A stretch of 64,000 nucleotides of DNA from Flammeovirgaceae bacterium UBA2366 (GTDB taxonomy: Bacteria > Bacteroidota > Bacteroidia > Cytophagales > Cyclobacteriaceae): contig DDTK01000012.1 in assembly GCA_002344065.1 (NCBI GenBank), forward strand, positions 124,001 to 188,000. Direction: 5' to 3'. The notes below the pieces were generated by a model. The model ran no database searches. It was not told the DNA's origin and was given only the letters and a program-made list of their open reading frames with translations. Positions 58,920-64,000 of the stretch are shown piece after piece; the stretch's first letter is position 1; each line of letters starts with the position of its first letter. Made by a program: the position numbers and the translations under genes.

Positions 58920-60698
58920 ATGAATTCATGGATAGGTAAACATGCACTTGTTTTAAACTGGCTTCAACAGCGGCTTAGCGAACGACAATTTTTCATTCTT
59001 TCCAGCATGCTGGTGGGTTTAACGGCCGGTCTTGCTGCGGTACTTTTAAAGACACTTGTTCATTTTATCTACAAAGTAGTTTCCAACGACTACAGTCTGC
59101 CTTTTCAATTTTCGATCTACATCTTCCTTCCGTTTATTGGTTTACTGCTCTCGGTATTCTATGTGCAGCGATTTCACAAGAATACCTTTGACAAGGGAAC
59201 CGTATTCGTACTTTACTCGATAACCCGCAAGTCAAGCTTACTGGCTCCCTTCCACATGATTGCCCATATCATTACCAGTGCCATTACTATTGGTTTTGGG
59301 GGTTCATCAGGTTTGGAGGCACCTATTGCTACAACAGGTTCGGCCATCGGTTCGAACTATGCACGCACTTATCACCTGAATTACCGGCAACGAACACTGT
59401 TGCTTTCATGTGGTGCGGCAGCAGGAGTTGCAGCAGCCTTTAATGCCCCTATTGCGGGAGTATTGTTTGCCATTGAGGTGTTACTGTTAGACATCAGCGC
59501 AACAGCTTTTATTCCGTTGATTATTGCGGCCGCTATGGGTGCCTTATGCTCCAACATCATTCTTCAGGATGGTATTCTCTTATCCTTCAAAACGCAGGTA
59601 CCCTTTGATTTTCATAATATTCCATACTATTTATTAATGGCTGTTTTTGCCGGATTGATTTCAACATATTATTCAAGAACTTTTTTAAGAATTGATTCCT
59701 GGTTTGGTAAAAGGAAGAGTCCTTATACCAAAGCATTACTGGGAGGCGCCATATTAGCGATATTAATTCTGATGTTCCCTCCTCTTTTTGGTGAGGGTTA
59801 TTCAAGTGTTATTGCGCTGTCCGAAAAAAATACAGCAGCATTATTCAATACCAGCCTGCTTAAAGATTTCATTACCAATGAATGGACGATTTTGCTTTTT
59901 ATAGGTGCAATTATGCTTATTAAAGCTGTAGCGGTAAGCGCCACCATTAGCAGCGGAGGAAATGGTGGTAACTTCGCTCCATCCTTAATGACCGGAGCTT
60001 TTCTGGGATTTTTCTTCGCACGGGCCGTCAATCTTTCAGGGTTAGGCAAATTACCGGAAAGCAATTTTACTTTAGTGGCCATGGCTGGTGTAATGAGTGG
60101 AATACTGCATGCCCCGCTAACGGCTATATTTCTTATTGCTGAAGTAACTGGTGGGTACGGACTAATGATCCCCCTCATGATTGTTTCCTCTATCAGCTAT
60201 ACCGTGGCAAAGTTTATTGAGCCTGAATCCATTGAAAGCAGAAAACTTGCTGAGCGAGGCGCTGAAATCATTCACGACCGGGATAAAAAAATTCTTTCTG
60301 ATTTATCACTCTCTAATTTAATCGAAACCAATTTTCAAACGATACAGGAAGCCGACCGGCTACGCGACCTGATCAAAGTGATTGAAAAAACAACGCGCAA
60401 CATAATACCGGTAATCACAGCGGACGGCAAACTTGCTGGTGTGGTGGAACTCAACTCCATTCGTGAAATTATGTTCAATACAGAATTGTATGACCAGGTA
60501 TTGGTTAAAGAGTTAATGCGTAAATCGCCTGCCGTAATTGAACCGACTGAATCGATGGATGAGGTGATGAAAAAATTTGATTCGACCGGGTCGTGGAATT
60601 TACCGGTTACCGAGAATGGGAAATACTTAGGGTTTATTTCAAAATCGAATATTTTCAACAAGTACCGCAGCCAGCTTATCGAAAAATCAATGCATTAG
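58920..60698 (+). CDS. ClC chloride channel/antiporter with CBS domains
   Basis: A 592-aa protein. ClC core (about 20-440): GFGGSSGLEAPIATTGSAIG holds the selectivity segment and the gating Glu (GLEAP in place of canonical GREGP), and SSGGNGGNFAPSLMTGAFLG matches the GxFxP filter. Two CBS domains (about 460-585) bind nucleotides and regulate transport. It conducts or exchanges chloride for protons at the inner membrane. It converges on the TerB-like gene with a 4-base overlap. Confidence 0.95.
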   Translation: MNSWIGKHALVLNWLQQRLSERQFFILSSMLVGLTAGLAAVLLKTLVHFIYKVVSNDYSLPFQFSIYIFLPFIGLLLSVFYVQRFHKNTFDKGTVFVLYSITRKSSLLAPFHMIAHIITSAITIGFGGSSGLEAPIATTGSAIGSNYARTYHLNYRQRTLLLSCGAAAGVAAAFNAPIAGVLFAIEVLLLDISATAFIPLIIAAAMGALCSNIILQDGILLSFKTQVPFDFHNIPYYLLMAVFAGLISTYYSRTFLRIDSWFGKRKSPYTKALLGGAILAILILMFPPLFGEGYSSVIALSEKNTAALFNTSLLKDFITNEWTILLFIGAIMLIKAVAVSATISSGGNGGNFAPSLMTGAFLGFFFARAVNLSGLGKLPESNFTLVAMAGVMSGILHAPLTAIFLIAEVTGGYGLMIPLMIVSSISYTVAKFIEPESIESRKLAERGAEIIHDRDKKILSDLSLSNLIETNFQTIQEADRLRDLIKVIEKTTRNIIPVITADGKLAGVVELNSIREIMFNTELYDQVLVKELMRKSPAVIEPTESMDEVMKKFDSTGSWNLPVTENGKYLGFISKSNIFNKYRSQLIEKSMH

Positions 60699-61129
60699 GC
60701 TATGGAATACTTTTCCCGCGCATGTTCTTTCATTTCCTCCCACTGATCTGGTGGTGGCGGCAATCCCCTGTCGAACTTATCGAGCAGCCACTTCACCACT
60801 GCTTTGTTCATGCTGAAGCGTTTGGCCACATCTTCACAGAATTCAATTTCACGTTTCTCCACTTTTCCATCGGCATACACCATCAGCATCAGATCATATA
60901 ACAGGTTCATCCGATCGTGGAAATTGTCAGGAATATTTAATTCAAAAACCTCCTTGGCATCCACCAGGTTTTGAATTTGCCAATCCTTTAATCCATACTT
61001 TTTTCCAATTTTGAAAAGTAGTTCAATTTCCTTTTTATGGATGTTTCCATCGGCATTGGCAAGAGCCAACAGGTTTTTCAGGTGGTTCTTTTTGTAGGAT
61101 AGATATTGGTGCTCAAAAAAACCTTTCAT
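60695..61129 (-). CDS. TerB-like tellurite-resistance-family protein
   Basis: A 144-aa all-helical protein. Two related units carry the acidic motif typical of TerB: LLALANADGNIHKKEIELLF (about 20-40) and LMLMVYADGKVEKREIEFCE (about 85-105). It is a cytoplasmic domain found in stress- and phage-related contexts. No other Ter genes nearby. It follows a strong terminator and has no operon partner. Confidence 0.8.
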   Translation of the reverse strand: MKGFFEHQYLSYKKNHLKNLLALANADGNIHKKEIELLFKIGKKYGLKDWQIQNLVDAKEVFELNIPDNFHDRMNLLYDLMLMVYADGKVEKREIEFCEDVAKRFSMNKAVVKWLLDKFDRGLPPPPDQWEEMKEHAREKYSIA

Positions 61130-61165
61130 GGAAATACGCGATTTAAATGGACTGGCAAATTAAAC

Positions 61166-61195
61166 AAACGGGGCTTTTGGTCAAAAGCCCCGTTT
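61166..61195 (-). terminator. Strong bidirectional intrinsic terminator
   Basis: 14-base-pair perfect stem AAACGGGGCTTTTG / CAAAAGCCCCGTTT (61166-61179 with 61182-61195) with a 2-base loop and T-rich flanks on both strands. It ends the TolB-like gene transcript. Confidence 0.9.
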
Positions 61196-61219
61196 TATTT
61201 GTTCATAACGCATGTAAGG

Positions 61220-62311
61220 TTAATCCACCCATTCCGCTACAAATAAATTGGTATCACGACTCCCCCCGTTATTCCGGTTTGATGAAAACACCAGGTGTTT
61301 ACCATCGTAGGAGAACATAGGGAAAGAGTCGAATACTTCATCGTGGGTAATGCGCTCCAGCCCGGTACCATCTTCATTGATCATAAACAGGTTAAACTGA
61401 AAGCCACGCTGACCGTGATGATTGGAAGAGAACACAATCTTTTTACCTGACGGATGATAGAATGGCGCCCAGTTGGCCTTGCCCAGGTTTGTTACCTGCC
61501 TGAGGTCAGAGCCATCAACATTACACACAAAAATTTCCATATTGGTTGGCGCCACAAGGCCTTTTGAAAGATAATCTTTATACTCTTTAATATCTTCCTC
61601 AGTTTTTGGCCTTGAGGCACGAAATACAATTTTACTTCCATCAGGCGAGAAGAAAGCGCCCCCATCATACCCCAGTTCAAAGGTGATTTGCTTTACATCA
61701 GAACCATCAATGTTCATGGTGTATAAATCCAGATCGCCATTACGAGTTGAGGTAAAAACAATTTTATCACCTTTTGGGGAAACTGTTGCTTCTGCATCGT
61801 ATCCAGTCTCAGTAGTCAGTTGCTTGAGAATATTTCCCTGAAGATCAGCTACGAAAATATCGAACGTAGGAAAAATCGGCCATAAGTATTTTCCACCGGG
61901 AACACGCTCTGGATCCGGAGGACAAGCCTCACCACCAAGATGTGTTGATGCGTAAACAATGGTTGAATCGCCCGGCAAAAAGTAGGAACAAGTAGTGCGG
62001 CCCTTACCTGTGCTGAGCATAACAGGTTTATTGTTTTTCAAATCATCCTGACCAACCGTGGTGTAGAAAATCTGATCGCAACCAACACCCCATGTTTTAT
62101 AGTTCGATTGAAACACCAGTTTCGAATTATCAAAACTCCAATACGCTTCCGCATTGTCGCCACCAAAGGTTAACTGACGAAGGTTTTTGATATGTGTCTC
62201 CTGCGGATACCTCAATGTGTCAGCTGGTTCAGTCACCTCGGCTTGTTCTTTCTTTTGTGAACAGGACGCGAGTGATAAGGTAAAAACAAGAATACTTAGA
62301 CGATAGATCAT
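61220..62311 (-). CDS. TolB/PD40-type beta-propeller lipoprotein
   Basis: A 363-aa protein. Lipobox LASC with Cys17, so lipid-anchored. The body consists of PD40/WD40-like beta blades repeating the pattern F-S-P-D-G-x-K-I-V-F-x-S (VSPKGDKIVFTSTRNGDLDL, FFSPDGSKIVFRASRPK, YHPSGKKIVFSSNHHG, FSYDGKHLVFSSNRNNGG). Similar to the propeller of TolB and of prolyl oligopeptidase-type N-domains but without a protease domain. Periplasmic binding or scaffold protein. Confidence 0.85.
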   Translation of the reverse strand: MIYRLSILVFTLSLASCSQKKEQAEVTEPADTLRYPQETHIKNLRQLTFGGDNAEAYWSFDNSKLVFQSNYKTWGVGCDQIFYTTVGQDDLKNNKPVMLSTGKGRTTCSYFLPGDSTIVYASTHLGGEACPPDPERVPGGKYLWPIFPTFDIFVADLQGNILKQLTTETGYDAEATVSPKGDKIVFTSTRNGDLDLYTMNIDGSDVKQITFELGYDGGAFFSPDGSKIVFRASRPKTEEDIKEYKDYLSKGLVAPTNMEIFVCNVDGSDLRQVTNLGKANWAPFYHPSGKKIVFSSNHHGQRGFQFNLFMINEDGTGLERITHDEVFDSFPMFSYDGKHLVFSSNRNNGGSRDTNLFVAEWVD

Positions 62312-62406
62312 AAAATCAATTTTAAATAAGTGGCAAAAATAGAAGTATCGGAATAAGAATTATACCTGATCTGGAAAGATAAATACCATAACCAACCTGA
62401 TTTTAA

Positions 62407-64000
62407 TCAGGCAGCCGCAGTTTCTTCTTTCAACGACCTTCTCAGAATTTTTCCTACATTGGTTTTGGGCAACTCAGCACGAAATTCATAATGTTTGGGC
62501 ACCTTATAGTTAGTAAGATTTTCGCGGGCAAAGGCTTTTACTTCATCAACCGTGAGGGATTGATCTCGCTTTACGATAAAGGCTTTAATGGCCTCTCCCG
62601 ACTTTTCATCCTCCACCCCTATAGCCGCTACCTCCAGAATTTTCGGATGCTCAGCAAGTATGTTTTCAATCTCACTCGGGAAAACATTGAAGCCTGAAAC
62701 TTTTATCATGTCCTTTTTCCGGTCTACTATCTTGAAGAAACCTTGTTCATTCATTAGACCAATATCGCCTGTGCGGAACCATCCTCCGGGAAAGAAAACG
62801 CCAGTATTATCCTTTTGCCAATAACCTGACATCACTTGAGGGCCCCGGGCACAAATCTCACCGGTTTCTCCTTGTGGTAGCTGATTGCCATCATCATCAA
62901 AAATAGACACCTCGGTACTCGGCATAGGTAAACCGATAGTACCCATCTGGTGTGTACCATCCAATGGATTACAACACAGCACTGGTGATGTCTCGCTTAG
63001 TCCATACCCTTCTACCAACGGTCTTCCGGTAACCTGCTCCCATTTCCTGGCCACCACATCCTGAACCGCCATGCCCCCGCCAACAGCTCCTTTCAAAAAT
63101 GAAAAATCGAGCTTAGCAAAATCGGGATTATTAAGCAGTCCGTTGAATAATGTGTTTACACCGGTAATAATGGAAAACTTATGTTTCTTAAGTTCTTTCA
63201 CAAAGCCGGGAATATCACGCGGATTGGTGATCAGTATACTCTTGGCTCCTTCGCTGAACATCAGAATTCCATTCACCGACAACGCAAAAATATGGTACAT
63301 CGGTATGGCTGTTATAATCACTTCCTGAATGCCAGGATGTTGCTTTAAAAACGGATGAAACCAAAATGTAACCATGGAATTGTGCGCCACCAGGTTACCG
63401 TGCGACAATTGAGCACCTTTTGAAATACCTGTAGTTCCACCGGTGTATTGAAGAACCGCAGTGTCATTGGGTGTAAGCGTTGGTTTAGAAAGTGATAAAG
63501 ATGCTCCTTTCTTTAAAGCATCATTAAAAGAAACGGCCATCGGTAAACTGTAGGCTGGCACCATTTTCTTGATATGCTTCACCACAAAATTTACAATTGT
63601 GCCTTTTAATCCACCTAACATGTCGCCCAGTTGTGTGACAATAACATGCTTTATAGATGTGTGGGCAATAATTTTTTCAAGACTATGAGCAAAATTAGCA
63701 ACAATGACAATCGCCTTTGCTTCTGAATCTTTGAACTGATGCTCCATCTCACGTGGAGTATATAACGGATTTGTATTGACCACGATAAGCCCGGCACGCA
63801 AGGCACCGAAAAAGGCAACAGGAAACTGAAGCACATTGGGCATTTGGATTGCAATCCTATCGCCTTTCTGCAAGCCAAGACTTTGCAAGTAGGCTGCAAA
63901 ATCCTCAGAAAGTTTATCTACTTGTCCGAAGGTTAATGGAACACCCATATTTTCAAATGCTATCCTATCGCGATACTTTTTGCATGATTTTTCAAAAAGC
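62407..64000 (-). CDS. fadD: Long-chain acyl-CoA ligase (AMP-forming), runs off the window
   Basis: ANL-superfamily enzyme; 531 codons visible, with the true start beyond the right edge. An ATG at 63948 is internal: the frame stays open past it as LFEKSCKKYRDRIAFEN, a typical FadD N-terminus. Motifs: YTGGTTGISKGAQLSHGNLV (P-loop), YGLSETSPVLCCNP, GWFRTGDIG, RKKDMIKVSGFNVFPSEIEN. It activates fatty acids to acyl-CoA via an acyl-AMP. The acyl-CoA product links functionally to the ACBP gene elsewhere in the window. Confidence 0.92.
   Translation of the reverse strand, partial: LFEKSCKKYRDRIAFENMGVPLTFGQVDKLSEDFAAYLQSLGLQKGDRIAIQMPNVLQFPVAFFGALRAGLIVVNTNPLYTPREMEHQFKDSEAKAIVIVANFAHSLEKIIAHTSIKHVIVTQLGDMLGGLKGTIVNFVVKHIKKMVPAYSLPMAVSFNDALKKGASLSLSKPTLTPNDTAVLQYTGGTTGISKGAQLSHGNLVAHNSMVTFWFHPFLKQHPGIQEVIITAIPMYHIFALSVNGILMFSEGAKSILITNPRDIPGFVKELKKHKFSIITGVNTLFNGLLNNPDFAKLDFSFLKGAVGGGMAVQDVVARKWEQVTGRPLVEGYGLSETSPVLCCNPLDGTHQMGTIGLPMPSTEVSIFDDDGNQLPQGETGEICARGPQVMSGYWQKDNTGVFFPGGWFRTGDIGLMNEQGFFKIVDRKKDMIKVSGFNVFPSEIENILAEHPKILEVAAIGVEDEKSGEAIKAFIVKRDQSLTVDEVKAFARENLTNYKVPKHYEFRAELPKTNVGKILRRSLKEETAAA

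Noticed and set aside
1..64000. CRISPR array, retron, diversity-generating retroelement or group II intron
   Set aside because: No regularly spaced repeats with unique spacers and no reverse transcriptase or Cas-like protein anywhere in the window.

Overview
The window reads as a Bacteroidota chromosome, most likely Cytophagales or a close relative. I base this on the protein repertoire (DUF5117-type secreted metalloprotease, AraC/LacI-hybrid regulators, TPR histidine kinase, Rhs tails, bacterial acyl-CoA-binding protein), on the near absence of Shine-Dalgarno sequences, and on several promoters of the Bacteroidota form TTTG-N19/20-TAnnTTTG (near 1039, 8841, 15422, 15457 and 23956). I saw no rRNA, tRNA or CRISPR array.

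About 1 to 15.5 kb is an accessory region. It opens with a likely immunity gene (DUF4844-like). Next is an element-like block: a Cro/CI-type repressor, an operator-promoter with three copies of one half-site, a SymE-like 56-aa protein, a CHC2/TOPRIM primase fused to an ATPase, and two overlapping tyrosine recombinases. About 800 bases of strongly structured non-coding DNA follow. Then come a probable toxin remnant (HTHP motif) with a TonB-C-like partner, a second Cro/CI repressor, an orphan Rhs C-terminal toxin with a membrane immunity candidate, and a second replication module (excisionase-like HTH, small basic protein, TOPRIM/SF3-type primase-helicase). Both primase genes end in short direct repeats that resemble iterons. 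The region closes with decayed genes and a minus-strand unit at 14980-15453, whose leader can form mutually exclusive hairpins upstream of a 40-aa protein.

About 16.7 to 23.8 kb is a sugar operon: XylR-type regulator, ROK kinase, SIS-domain isomerase/deaminase, a GH2 lipoprotein with the Asp/Glu catalytic pair of exo-beta-D-glucosaminidases, and a FucP/NagP-like MFS transporter. Together these suggest uptake and catabolism of glucosamine or chito-oligosaccharides. An OmpA-like protein and a GH13 amylase follow.

About 27 to 64 kb is ordinary chromosome: hrpB, a metalloprotease, a universal stress protein, TonB, pirin, a DEAD-box helicase, a histone H1-like protein, an acyltransferase, MreB, a TPR histidine kinase, an SPFH protein, citrate synthase, acyl-CoA-binding protein, rsmE, a TlpA-like thioredoxin, coaX, a sirtuin, hicBA, topA, AGCS and NSS sodium symporters, a ClC channel, a TerB-like protein, a TolB-like lipoprotein and an acyl-CoA ligase that runs off the right edge.
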